Positions 1 through 11,520 are shown, counted from the stretch's first letter. The stretch: DNA of 64,000 nt from Metellina segmentata (GCA_947359465.1 OX375881.1:74671914-74735913); one strand, 5' to 3'. Numbers and translations: made by a program. The notes: generated by a model not told the origin, from the letters alone.

Positions 1-384
1 CCGTTAGTATTTTTCAAAGCCGCAAGGCAATACGTTCCTATTATTGACATTAGGGAACGTGGCACAGATGTAGACTTAGGTTACAGGATTTCCGGCCGTT
101 ACAGTATACAATGTATACAACTCTTTTTTCTGGACGTTTACGTAAAAAATACACTTCTCATTTTCGGAATGAAAACAAAATTGGAGACATTTTGATTTTG
201 GTTCAAAGTGGCGCCCGCATGGCTAAAGGAAAAGTACCAAATGGGTGCCATTTGCAAAACGAAATTCCAACTTTTTCCCTGAGTTAAACGAAACTTCCCT
301 GAGTTTTCCCTTATTTTTCCAGAAAATGATTCTTCCCTGAGAAATCCCTGATTTCCCTGAATTCCCGGTTCTGTCGCCACACTG
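1..384 (-). mobile_element. Terminal part of a hAT-type element (other end outside the window)
   Basis: On the minus strand the sequence from 384 begins CAGTGTGGCGACAGAACCGG, a typical hAT CAGTG terminus. It is followed by repeated CAGGGAA-type subterminal motifs. The frame at 138-380 is only translated repeat. Confidence 0.6.
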
Positions 385-1019
385 ATAAAAACTCTAATTA
401 TCCAAGAAACAATTTAACTTATTAAAACAATCATAAATATTGCCCTTAAAAGAAGCATCATTTTAAAAATAGTTGCAGTCTATGTTTAAAACGATGGCCA
501 CCGCCTTGGCGTACTTCTAAAGTCGCCAAAGAAAGAAGTTTTAACGAATTTTGAAAGTAATTTCTAGAATATTCAAAATGAAAATTTAAACTTTCCGCTT
601 ACCGAGGTTGCCATGAAAGACGAAATAACAAAGCATCTTATTTTCTAGTTGAAAGAAAAATCACATTAAAAGCTGATCAACTTAAAATATTTCATTTATA
701 CCTTTTCCGCTGCATCATGACGTTTCACGGCCTTTAGATAACAGCTCCGCTTTTTTAGGAAACCGTAGCTTTACCTACGAAATATGCAACAACGTACGCT
801 AACTAGTTCAAAATCCAAGCTCTCCAGGTTTACCATTAAACTAATAAGCTTCTCACAAAGGATTCTTTTCAAAAAGGAATTAGCAAGACTTATTTGTCTT
901 CTATAAACTTAAAAAAAGCTGATAAGGGCAAAAATAGGATTTTTTTTTGTAAAAAATGATAAAAATCGGTCATTTTTTTAAAATTTACGAAAAGTCGGAA
1001 GAATCTACTACCTGAAGTA
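385..1019. other. AT-rich stretch without recognisable gene
   Basis: No long ORF, tRNA-like box or terminal repeat was recognised here. Confidence 0.5.
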
Positions 1020-1038
1020 AGGACACACTTTCCTTATT

Positions 1039-1074
<36 letters not shown>

Positions 1075-1246
1075 TTTATTCTTTGGCTGTAACCATGACA
1101 TAATTTAATTCAAAGAAAAAAGCGGAAATTTTTGGAAGAAAAAAACGGAAATTCTCAAAAAGGGGAAAAAAAGCGGAAATTCTCGAAAGAAAAGAAAGAA
1201 AAAAAAAAGCGGAAATCCGCGTAAACGCGGAAGATTTTCACCCCTG
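1039..1246 (-). mobile_element. DNA transposon end with CGGAAATCCGC subterminal repeats
   Basis: A long T-run is followed by A-rich sequence with repeated GCGGAAATTC/GCGGAAATCCGC units, ending GAAGATTTTCACCCCTG. Read on the minus strand this is CAGGGGTGAAAATCTTCCGC, a hAT-like terminus. A diverged relative ends near 59155 (GCGGAAATCCGCAGAAGATTCTCATGCCTG). Confidence 0.5.
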
Positions 1247-1445
1247 ATGATAGAGCCGTGAGTGGCATTTACGACTAACATTTTCATTTCATAGTACGGT
1301 ATGGAGTATCATTTGGCGCAAGATAGATATCACCGATTGACAGGGTCGAACGAAAGGAGGGAACCTTCTAGGAGGTCAGACGCTGACAGCTCGTTAAATG
1401 GTGATTGATGGCAGTGGTCACTTAAAAGGGGGGATAACGTCCATC
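1247..1445 (+). repeat. Dispersed repeat, copy 1 (pair with 33190-33393)
   Basis: Shares long stretches with 33190-33393 in the same orientation, for example GAGTGGCATTTA, AGATATCACC, AGGAGGTCAGACGCTGACAG and AAAAGGGGGGATAAC. No coding signal was recognised. Confidence 0.6.
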
Positions 1446-2245
1446 AGGCTACTTGAGTAATAAGTTGGGTCACCGCTCGTCCCTGGGGCTGCCCCCTAGT
1501 TAGTTTAGATCCTGGGTACTCCCTTGTAGTATACCATGAATGTTAGCATTGAAGTCAGTGTTTGGAATCCTCAAAGAACTAGTGAAAAAGCCTATTGATT
1601 CCAACATTCTGGCCTTCTTTTGCACACGGACTCGTTTCACCCCCCCCCCTATTTAAGAAGTCTGAGTACGCCACTGGGGCCGAGAGGTTTGCGAAGAACG
1701 ACACATGAAAAAATCTCTCATGTTTTAGTTAGAGCAACTTAATAGATGTTGAACTTGGAGATATGTCGAATATCGACTAGATTTTGAGCGAAAGGTGCTC
1801 ACGTCGAACTGTACGGATCTATTGGAAAAACAAGCTTGGTTTTTATTGTTATGACTTTTCTTTATCAAGAAAACACATTTTATGTAGTCGTATTTCGTTT
1901 TGGAAATATGTCTACTAATTAATTTTAATTTATCTTCTCAAACTCGTCTTTAAACAGTGGTTCGTGAAGGTGGTGACTTCAAAGAATGGTTTTTAGCAGC
2001 TGCAAAGAAAGGAAATTAGGTGATTCTTTTTCCACATCACCCAATGGGGTAAGAATCCAGACGCGTCTTTTTTTAAGAGGTATCGCCAAGAGCCCTGTCC
2101 TCTGTGTAAAAAAAAAGAAAAAGAAAACTTACCTTCTTACCTTTTGATTGTCCGGCCCCTCTTAGACTTTCTATCCTAATTACAAAAATGTACTTGCTGT
2201 TGAGCTTCTGAGGAATTAACAATAAAATCTTATAATTTTTAACGA
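1446..2245. other. Intergenic stretch without recognisable gene
   Basis: Only short frames. A C-run near 1642 is followed by sequence like the transposon remnants nearby. Nothing else was recognised. Confidence 0.4.
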
Positions 2246-2501
2246 CTAGGGGGCTCCGCCTCCTGCTCGGTAACGCTATCAATTCCCCGGTTATTGCTAC
2301 GCAATCCTATTTGGTTTGCTTTGAAAACCAACACTCCTTTCGCAAGCGTCTTGGTGAGGGTCAGGTGTGAATGTGTTTTGGCTCCGCTATCCAACACGCG
2401 AAATAAAGGCTTGCTTGCTGAGCAAGTTCTATTTATAAGGAATTAGTCCCAACGCCCGATATGACACAGGCCTGTCGCCTCATTCTTTCCCTAAAGGAGA
2501 A

Positions 2502-2632
2502 TCGTCATTTGACCGTGGTTCAAAATTACGAGGTGTTGTCTTCGGATCTTTCCCTTAAGGGACTGATCCCGGACCGTCGTCAATAGCCCGTTGTGTTGCT
2601 CTAGTACGATGTTAACTAAAATTACCATTACC
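2502..2632 (+). mobile_element. 5'-truncated SINE with 11-bp target duplication
   Basis: The 3' body of the main SINE family (GACCGTGGTTCAAAATTACG through CTAGTACG and ATTACCATTACC). Flanks CTAAAGGAGAA at 2491-2501 and 2633-2643 are a perfect 11-bp target-site duplication. Inserted into the tandem repeat of the Helitron. Confidence 0.8.
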
Positions 2633-2639
2633 CTAAAGG

Positions 2640-3630
2640 AGAAAAAAAAATTATTGAAGGAATCAGTCCCACCACCACCCGACATGACACGGGCATGTCG
2701 CCTCATTCCTTTCCTAAAAGAGAAGAAAAAAATAAATTATTGAAGGAATCAGTCCCACCACCACCCGACATGATATGTGCCAGGACTCGAAATAAGATTT
2801 TGAAGCTGGCGGCAAATATTGCTGTGACCTTTTATAAGCTGGCAGAAAAATCTATTCAGCTCATGGCAAAACCTAAAATTTTAATAATGACGGTAAACTG
2901 CAGTTGTCAATTTTTCAGTAAAATTTAAAACCATTGAATGAAAATTGCATTGAGGAGAAAAAAATTGTTCACTTTTCTGGTAAACTTTCTGCAATTTCAT
3001 ATGAAACCCTAAAATACATCCGAAATAAAGAGAAAAATAATATACTGTTGATACACACGTTTATTTCCTTAATATCAAGTTTACGAAGTCATCAGTCAAT
3101 AAATTAGGCTAGAGAAAATTACAGTTGTTTCGTATCTACATAGCTAAAAGCAAGGTCTGCAAGGATGCACGAAACAATTTCTGAACTGCTCGGTCAGCCT
3201 TAAAATCTGAAAGCGAAAGACCATCCGCACTTATCCTCATTAAAACCCATAGTTTTTTTCTTGAAATTTTTTTCAATGGCTGGTATTTGGAAAGAAATAG
3301 TGAAACATTTTCTGTCTCAAATGCTCGCAGCAAAACTTGCCGTGAGAACCGTTGATCGTCGCGACAATTTAAGCTAAGCTCACGCCATTTGACGTGGTTG
3401 CCGCGACTTATTTCGAGTCCTGACACGGGTATGTCGCCTCATTCCTTTCCTAAAAGAGAAAAAAAAAAGAAATTAAGGAATCGGTCCCACCACCACCCAA
3501 CATGACACTGGAATATCGCCTCACTCCTTTCCTGAAAGAGAAAAAAGAAATTATTCAAAAAATCAGACTCACTACTACCCGACACGACATGTGGATGTAG
3601 CTTCATTCCTTACCCTGAAAGAGAAAAAAA
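2640..3630. repeat. Tandem repeats of about 86 bp inside the Helitron
   Basis: Units contain TTATTGAAGGAATCAGTCCC, CACCACCACCCGACATGACA, GCATGTCGCCTCATTCC and TTTCCTAAAAGAGAA. GAAGGAATC recurs at 2656 and 2742. Two or three further diverged units lie at 3423-3630, after the nested element at 2781-3422. Confidence 0.7.
2781..3422. mobile_element. hAT-type non-autonomous element (642 bp) with perfect 16-bp TIRs
   Basis: Starts CAGGACTCGAAATAAG and ends with its exact reverse complement. It splits a tandem-repeat unit. The flanks ATATGTGC and ACACGGGT both derive by point changes from the unit sequence ACACGGGC, as expected for an aged 8-bp duplication. The 96-codon frame inside (3426-3136, minus) was not recognised. 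Confidence 0.72.
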
Positions 3631-3757
3631 ATGGTGGCACCATGTAAATTTCGTAATTATCTGTTGTGTAATTTCTCGGGAGAGAAAAAGCGAGTTTCCA
3701 ATCCTGTAACTGCGGCAGTAACTTTTTTTAATATGAAGAGATAAATTTTTTCTTGTA

Positions 3758-5408
3758 TTATCCCATTATGTAATTGTATATGAACTTTCTAAAAGTTACA
3801 GTGTCAAAATCATCTATCAAAGGTGCATCGTTTAATTTTTGATATGCGAAGTAACAAATAAAAACGCCACAGTTAATATCGTCTTTTTGATTTACATGAG
3901 AAGGTAAAGAAAATGACCAATGTTTCGGAGATTTAAAAAATGAATCAAACATTTCCCTCCACTTTTTTATCAAATCAGAACATTTTTTACTTGGAATTTC
4001 ATTCAGAGGATCATAAAATTCAAAACAATATTTTTCTATATTAACAATCAGTAACAACCAATGACTATCTATGTTAACAGGGAAAAAAATATTTGATTTG
4101 AGTGAGTCACCACTTTTGAAGAACTTAAATTCTTTGTTGTTATTTCGTGAAAGTGATGTGGACGAGAGTGATTCAATAAACATGAAATTTTTGGAGTTTT
4201 CTGTTAGTTTATAGAAGAAGGAATCTACAATTGTGTCATAAAACCACCCTTTCCTAAACCACTCTGATGTTTCCAATAAAACGTTTTCCTCATCAGGAGT
4301 TATATTGACGTCTAGTGATTTTAACATAAAATTTGAGATATCAATGCTATTTACTTTAACTACATTATTTGACACATTATTTCTATCGACGTAATCGAAT
4401 TTTAAAAAGTTACATACATCTGATTTCGAGAATTCATCAAATTTCATATTGTTGAATTTTTGGTGTGATTTTCTCCCGGTTAAAGTTTTATAAATATGCT
4501 GTCTAAATTCACATGTGTCAAACGCCTTATTGACATTTGAATTACTGATTAATTGATGCACATAATAGCATAAGAATACACCACAGTTAACATTATCTTT
4601 TTGTAAAATGTGTACTGGATGAACAATACTCCATGCATTGGTGGCGTTGTCTAATTTATTTAAAATGGTCCTGCACGTTTCTAGACAAATCAGAGCAGTT
4701 TGGTCATTATAACTACCCCGTGAGTCAAAAAAATAAATTACTTTTTGTCTTTTACTTATAAAGATTAGGACCCAATGACAATTGTTAATACAAATCGGAA
4801 TAAATACGAATTTCGACAGTGTACATATATTCCTAGCCAAAATCGGTTCAAAATCAATTTCAGAAAAAATTAATTGTGAAATAGATGAATCGAGAAAAGA
4901 AAAAAAAAGCGTTTTGTTCACACAACGAAAATATATACGCATCTATAATTACGTCATACACCTAGCTTTTCACGAAATCTGGAAAATTAGACCTGATAAA
5001 ATGTTCTTCTTTTTCATTAATGTAAGGATCTAGGGATTTCAAGACACAATAGTTTAAGACATATGGACCTACATTATATAGTGATGGAGTTCCTGTTGTT
5101 TTACACAAATTTGAAGTTAAAGATTCGACACTAATTTTAGATTTTTTAGAAGGAGATTCATACAAATACGGGATGTCATCGGTATCCTCAATACTAAAAT
5201 AATGATCTACCCTTTTTGACTTATCTAAAGGTTTTTTCGTATTTTTACTCTTTTTACTCGTTCTATAAAACTGAATTTGCTTAGTAAGCTTCTGATTTGG
5301 AAATACTAAACTCACAATTTTCAGCGTGTAAGTTAAGTATACCGAGAACTGCACAAAAAATTGATAGTATTTATTTATAGTCGTGTTTTTAAGAATTCGT
5401 TTGAGCAA
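3758..5408 (-). pseudogene. Tandem double Ulp1/SENP-type (C48) cysteine protease relic
   Basis: The open part (4942-3758, 394 codons) holds two Ulp1-like domains. Counting from its first Met: domain 1 has His56 (NNCHW), Asp73 (FFDSRG), Gln114 and Cys120 (QKDNVNCGVF); domain 2 has His294 (DSHW), Asp311 (FYDPL), Gln352 and Cys358 (QKDDINCGVF). These are the His/Asp/Gln/Cys set of enzymes that cut SUMO-like conjugates. Each domain is preceded by a matching segment: LKSLDVNITPDEENVL before domain 2 and LKSLDPYINEKEEHFI, in the upstream ORF 5408-4962, before domain 1. So two repeats of about 240 aa span both ORFs. Where the second copy has a Trp between FRKG and FYD, the first has TAG (4962-4964). 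A frame change follows near an A-run at about 4900. The N-terminal 30 or so codons lie in family A/Z repeat sequence. Probably a transposon-borne gene now broken; an unrecognised intron is a less likely reading. Confidence 0.72.
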
Positions 5409-6600
5409 ACGAATTCTTGTGCTCAGCTTAATTTAAGCTTTCAACAACCCAATATGCCTTGTATTGTACTAATTTAGTGACATCACGAACACAAAAGTAA
5501 AGGACATAAATTTTACCTCATTTTGACAAAAAGGAATTTTTATAACATTGGTAATATCATTAGGAGAACAAAAGTGATGTAATATAGCTTTCAAAAGATC
5601 ACCGTGGAACAATAGAGAAAACAGTGCTGATGCAGTTATTAGAATAAATTTGTAGGGTTTAAAACGTTTTTCCTCTTCACAGTAAATCCTAAACTAAAAA
5701 TTAGTTATGCTTATCAAAAATAACAGAAAATAATATTCCCCCAGAAAGGTCATCGGTTCACAATTCTCAAGTATCCAATCTTTCCATAGTCAAGTGTGCT
5801 TCAAAATAACCCACTTTGTACAACATGACACTTATTTTGGTCTCGGGGGGGAATTTGGAGCCGTTGTTCACCCCCTTAAAAACAATCTGGCCGGGAGATC
5901 TGCCCGATAGATAGCCGATATTTACGACCTTCGCGAACTTTCATCCCGAGGCATGCATTTTGTTAGCCCTGTTTTGAATCATATATCGCTTTTTGTGAAT
6001 CCAACACGCCAAGTCCTTCCTCGCCAGATTCTCGAGAGAAGGCGGGGGGAGGGGAGCACTCCCATAGGGAAAGCATGGATAGGAATTGAGGACATGTGTT
6101 GCCACCGGGATTGTTGCCCTTCTGAATGGGCGCCTTGGCGATGAAAACCACTCTCCTCTTGGCTACCTTTCGTTCATCTTAAATGTTGGTAACCATGTTT
6201 GTTTCTGAATGTACGAGGGATGGGGACAAGAAAGAAATATATTCTTTTCAGACTTCCTGGAACGTGATTCAACAGAACAGGGACTTCGAAATGGGAAGAG
6301 GATTGCATCTTCGGCATCCGAGGAAATAGAAAATGCTCAATTTGTTAAGACAATTAATTTGAATTAGTTACTCACCATCATTATGAGAGAATGACACATT
6401 AAATTTATACGATATTCATGATAAATTTCTTTCAGAACGAAACATTTCTTTATGGCAAATCCCATTCAGCGGAAACCCAGCTGGCAGAGTCGCGGATTAG
6501 CAACCAGAATCGCGAGTTCGAGACTCGATCGAGACTAATAATATTCCCACTTTCCAGTGATAATATTATTATACTGTTATTTTTGATTCGCATAACTAAT
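5306..6600. repeat. Family A/Z repeat arm (A forward, GC-rich Z core reversed)
   Basis: Positions 5306-5760 match 15440-15700 in the same orientation and 6640-7000 inverted (ACCGAGAACTGCACAAAA, GTGCTCAGCTTAATTTAAGC). The GC-rich core at about 5940-6345 matches 16030-16400 and, inverted, 10140-10520. The core frames (5963-6151 minus and equivalents) keep similar translations in all three copies, but no known protein matches. A tRNA-like segment with a B box (GAGTTCGAGACTC) is near 6467-6538. Confidence 0.7.
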
Positions 6601-6639
6601 TTTTAGTTTAGGATTTACTGAAGAGAAAAAATGTACTAA

Positions 6640-7605
6640 ACCAACAAATTTACTCTAATAACTGGATCAGCACTGTTTTCTCTATTGTTTCACGATGAGT
6701 TTTTGAAAGCCATATTACATCACTTTTGTTCTTCGTAATGATATTATCAATGCAATAAAAATTCCTTTTTGTCAAATTGAAGTAAAATTAAGTTCTTTAC
6801 TTTTGTGTTCGTGATATCACTAAATTAGTACAACACAAGGCATATTGGGTTGCTAAAAGCTTAAATTAAGCTGAGCACAAGAATTCGTTTGCTCAAATGA
6901 ATTCGTAAAAACTCAACCATAAATATTATCAATTTTTTTGTGCAGTTCTCGGTTTACGTAACTATTACATTGAAAATTGTGAGTATACTAACAAGAAATT
7001 GAAGAAAGAGCGTAAAACTAGTTGACCATTGCTAACGAATTTGGTTTGGTTTGCCAAACGACAGCTCAATAGACCGGGACGTACAAATACCAACATCTTC
7101 GACCGGGATTCGAACTTAGAGCCTGTTGAACCAGTGACACTGATACAATAGCAAAATCTTTGAAAGTATTGTGATATTCTTGTAAAGTTCATGTGAATGT
7201 TCAATTTAGAAACGAGCTTCATCGCAGAAGGGACATGTAAACGAAACTAATAAGCAAGGATCTGTGGCCTCAAGTGCATTCCAAACCACGACGAACATTC
7301 ATGTCAAAACGGGATTCGAACCCAGAGCTTGTTGAACGAAAGGTCAAGGCACCGACCCCTCGGCTGTCACTACCAGCTGTTTAATTACCTTTATAAAACT
7401 ACAAATACATAACGAAGAAAATAATTATTATTCTAAAAACTGGTAATGTGCTTATCGAATATGCGTTAATTCATATTCGCTAAAAATCTCTACATATACA
7501 TAAAAGTCTATCTCTGCAAGATCGTCATATCTCACCGCTCAATGTTTAGCCGTCAGAGAGCGCAGAATTGATATTTATTTTTAGTACATTTTATTCTACT
7601 TTTAT
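6640..7605 (-). repeat. Family A/Z repeat, inverted copy, interrupted at 7605 by a hAT
   Basis: The reverse complement of 14530-15700 aligns here. It contains two tRNA-like B boxes (GGGATTCGAACTTAG near 7104, GGGATTCGAACCCAG near 7312). It ends at the 8-bp duplication ACTTTTAT and resumes at 10098. Confidence 0.7.
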
Positions 7606-10089
7606 CAGTGGCGGATTAAGCGGTACGCGGACTAAGCGGCCGCGTAGGGCCCCGAGGTCTGAAAATGTATTTTCATTAGGGTTCGAGGAAAGTTGTGACC
7701 GGTAAAAAGTGATTGCGAAAACGCAGAAGATATAGTCCAGAAAGATGCCTCGATAGAGAAGACATCGAAGTAGTAAATAATATAGCTTTATGGTCAACAA
7801 TATTAACAGATGCTGTTATTGACCATATTCTTAGTAACAAACCAAAAAATATCGGGAATATAGAGAATTTGAAATCAGTTTATAAAGACATAGATGAAGT
7901 GAAAAAGAGGACTTTCTTATGATAATTTTTACAGAAAGAAATAAAATGGAAAAGAGAAATTGGTTGATATTTTCAGAAACAAGAAAAAGTGTCTACAGCT
8001 ACCCTTGCAAACTTTACTCAACATCAAGTCTAAATCAATAACTGGTTTTCAAAATTGGAGATCAATTACTGTTTTTTTACCGGACTACGAAGTTTCGAAA
8101 GAACATGTCAGTCATCTGTACTATGTATAAAAGATCAACAAAATTCATTAGAATTGCTACTCAACTATTACAGAAAAAGAAGTATGTTACTGGAGAGGTG
8201 TGTTGAATAGAATTATATCAACAATACAATTTTTGAGCCGCTTAGGATTAGTATTTACGATGAAAGCAAATAATTCAATGGGAAAGGAAATTATTTAACC
8301 TACTTGGACTCCTGATAGGTTGGAAGTTACACCTACAAAAATATACCAACAATGGACGAGGAAATAGAACTATTTATCTCATATTTTAGACGAATTTGTA
8401 GGTCTTATTTGCAATCAAGTAAAAGCTGAAATAATTGAAGGAATCAAGTGTGCGACCTATAGTATAATTGTTGACTATACTCCCGATGTTTTGCATGCCG
8501 ATCTACTAACTTTTGTGGTACGATGTTTCATCCCTGTGATGTTTCATAATATAAAGGACGTGTTTGTGGAATTCATTCCCATAGATCATATAACAAGAAC
8601 ATCAAAGAACAAAAAGTTTTGAAAACTTTAATAAAATTAGGAGTGGATATTGAAAACTGTCTAGGGAAATCAGTTGGTAATGCTTCTAATATGTCATGGC
8701 AGTACTCAGATTTGCAAGAACATATTAAAGAACATAGTCCAAGTACGGTTTTTATTCTGTGTGCTAAATCATTCCTTAAACTTAATTGGAAATTTCTCTG
8801 CAGAAAGTTGTAGCGCTGCAATTCAGTAATGTGTTTGTGAAGAATTTATTCACACTTTTTTCATCGTCAACCCATCGCTTGAAAATTTTAAATGGTGTAA
8901 ACATTCCGTCTCAGTAAAAAGAGTTTCTAATACAAGATGGTCAGCAAGAGCAGATGCTGTATTAACTATGAAACTTGGTTTCACCCATATAAAAGAGGCT
9001 TTAACTGAAATATGTAATTCGGAAGAAGAAAAAAAGTTACTATAGTGGAGGCGACTTCGCTTCTGTAGAAAATGGACAAATATGAAATCGCCCTAATGAC
9101 AGTTATTTGGAATACTATTTTACAAATAATAAATGCTACTAGCTAATCACTGCAATCAGTGTGCAATGCGAACTATTGAGAAAGAATCTATCCTACTGAA
9201 GGGTCATTAGAAAATTTTATAAATAACTTCAGAGAAAAATTTGAAAAAGAGGTAACTGATTTATCAGGGCTATCTTTTAACGTGGAAGATTGAAAACCTC
9301 GCAGACAAAAAAAAAGATAAAATGTTTTTGGATGAATACAAAAAAGTCGGACATGTGAATTTACAATAAGAAAAAATTCCAGAGTCAATTCATTTTGTGT
9401 CATATGTGATTACACCAAGGCAGAATTATTTCAAAGAACTCAGACGTATGAAGTTGTAGTGGAGCCTTTTCGAATATTTTTGTTATTGGGATTTATCAAT
9501 AGAAGAAAAGAACACGATCAAAAAGTTGAAGGATATTTACAAAATTGACATTGATGTTTGTACTTTTGGAGATGAATTTGACCATTTTTTGATATTTCTA
9601 AAGAAAATGAGGACACCATAAGAACCACACCATACATCTATCGAGCCGCCAAAGAAATGTCTTGCACATTTCCGAATGATGAAATAGTATTTAAAATTTT
9701 TTTTAACAATTCACTTATCTAATACGTTAGTAGAAAGATCGTTTTCTGTTTTAAAACGTGTAAAAAATTATTTAAGGAGCATTATGGGAGAAGAAAGATT
9801 AAATACTATGGCCATTCTGTATATAAAGCAAGAATTTTTAAACCGAATTGACACTGCCAAAATAATTGACGAATTTTAAGAAATAAGCAAGACGGAAAAT
9901 CATGTAAAAAATGTTGTTTTGATAAATTTATCTAATGTCTTATGGTATGACATTTTTGATTACTTTGTTTTTGTAAATAACTTAGTGAGAGTTTTTTTTT
10001 TTTTTTCTTGAAAATGATTTTTCTAAATTTAGTTTGAGGGCACCGAAATTTTACCGCTTGGGGCCCCCACTTGACTTGATCCGCCACTG
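7606..10089 (+). mobile_element. hAT transposon (2,484 bp) with decayed transposase
   Basis: TIRs are CAGTGGCGGATTAAG and, at the right end inverted, CAGTGGCGGATCAAG. The flanking 8-bp duplication is ACTTTTAT (7598-7605 and 10090-10097). Plus-strand pieces of a hAT transposase are visible with many stops and frame breaks. The clearest is the C-terminal dimerisation region near 9720-9830 (NTLVERSFSVLKRVKNYLRS, then LNTMAILYIKQEF). The N-terminal piece is at 7713-7922. It disrupts a family A/Z copy; the unfilled equivalent is near 14570-14610. Not functional as it stands. Confidence 0.9.
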
Positions 10090-10097
10090 ACTTTTAT

Positions 10098-11520
10098 ACT
10101 TTAAAATCACTCTCCTGAAAAATCACGTTTTTTGAGATGCAAGATGCAATCCCCTTCCCTTTTCAAAGTCACTGTTGAATCACGTTCCAGGAAGTCTGAA
10201 AAGAATATATTTGTTTCTTGTCCCCATCCCTCGGACATTCAGAAACAAACATGGTTACCAACATTTAAGATGAACGAAAGGTAGCCAAGAGGAGAGTGGT
10301 TTTTATCGCCAAGGCGCCCATTCAGAAGGGCAACCTTCCCGGTGGCAACACGTGTCCTCAATTCCTATCCATGCTTTCCCTATGGGAGTGCTCCCCTCCC
10401 CCCGCCTTCTCTCGAGAATTTGGCGAGGAAGGACTTGGCGCGTTTGATTCACAAAAAGCGATAAATGATTCAAAACAGGAATGACTAGATGCTTGGGCTC
10501 GGGGTTAAAGGTCAAAATGAGGTAAAATTTATGTCCTTTAGTTTTGTGTACGTGATGTCACTGAATTGGTACAACACAAGGTATATTGGGTTGATGAAAG
10601 CTTAAATTAAGGCCCATTGCTAACGAATTTGATTTGGTTTGTCATTACATTTTTAACACACGATAGCTTATTAGACCGGGACCTCCAGCTAAAAGTAGAT
10701 TTTCTGAACCCCCCTACGAACATCTTAGTAGGGATTCGAACTCAGAGCCTGTTGTGAACCAGAGACACTGACACAATAGCGAAATGATTGAAAGTATTAT
10801 GATATTCTTGGAAAATTCATGTGAATGCTTCAATTTAGAAATGAGCTTCTTTGTAGAAGAGACATGTAAACGAGGCTAATTAGACAGGATCCAAAGTGGA
10901 TTTCAAACCACGGCAAACATTAATGTCAAAGCGGGATTCGGCTGTTGTGAACCAGAGACACTGACACAATAGCGAAATGATTGAAAGTATTATGATATTC
11001 TTGGAAAATTCATGTGAATGCTTCAATTTAGAAATGAGCTTCTTTGTAGAAGAGACATGTAAACGAGGCTAATTAGACAGGATCCAAAGTGGATTTCAAA
11101 CCACGGCAAACATTAATGTCAAAGCGGGATTCGAACCCAGAGCTTGCTGAACCAAAGGCCATAGCACCGTCCCCTCGGCTGCCACAACCAGCTGTTTTAA
11201 TTAACGCCTTTATAAAACTACAGATACATAACGAAAAAAATTATTATTATTCTAAAAACTGGTAAAGTTTTTTACACGAATTATGTGTTAATACATATTC
11301 TCTACATATAAAGAAGAATTGGCAAACACAGAAGAAAGACAAATGTACACCGCTTGACCAATCAAAATCAATCCATATCTAATTTGGTACACATATCATT
11401 TAGAGCCATACGGGTAGCCTAGTCTACATATTAACCCCTTTCTATTTGGCCTACTTGAACAGAGGTGGCTAAAAACAATTCATAATCCCATAGGAATAGC
11501 ATTGAATATTATTACTATTG
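10098..11520. repeat. Left arm of a large family A/Z inverted repeat
   Basis: Z core at 10140-10520, then A in reverse, then 11290-11520, which is the inverse of 14420-14520 (CCTATTTGGCC-like and TTCATAATCCCATAGGAATA segments). The right arm is 14420-16400. The spacer is about 2.9 kb. Confidence 0.68.
10749..11134. repeat. 193-bp direct tandem duplication
   Basis: Two adjacent near-identical copies (10749-10941 and 10942-11134), each from CTGTTGTGAACCAGAGACAC to TCAAAGCGGGATTCG. The related copies at 7130 and 15290 have a single unit, so this is local. Confidence 0.85.

Larger units (their letters stand above)
2246..3741 (-). mobile_element. Non-autonomous Helitron with nested insertions
   Basis: Read on the minus strand, the 3' end is a G/C hairpin (GGAGGCGGAGCCCCC) ending in CTAG, followed by host T at 2245. 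The 5' end is TCTCTTCATATTAAAAAAAG, preceded by host A at 3742. TC start, hairpin, CTAG end and A^T insertion are Helitron hallmarks. It shares both ends with 42017-42436 and 53264-54069. It contains a SINE, an 86-base tandem repeat and a TIR element. No Rep/helicase frame is present. Confidence 0.72.
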
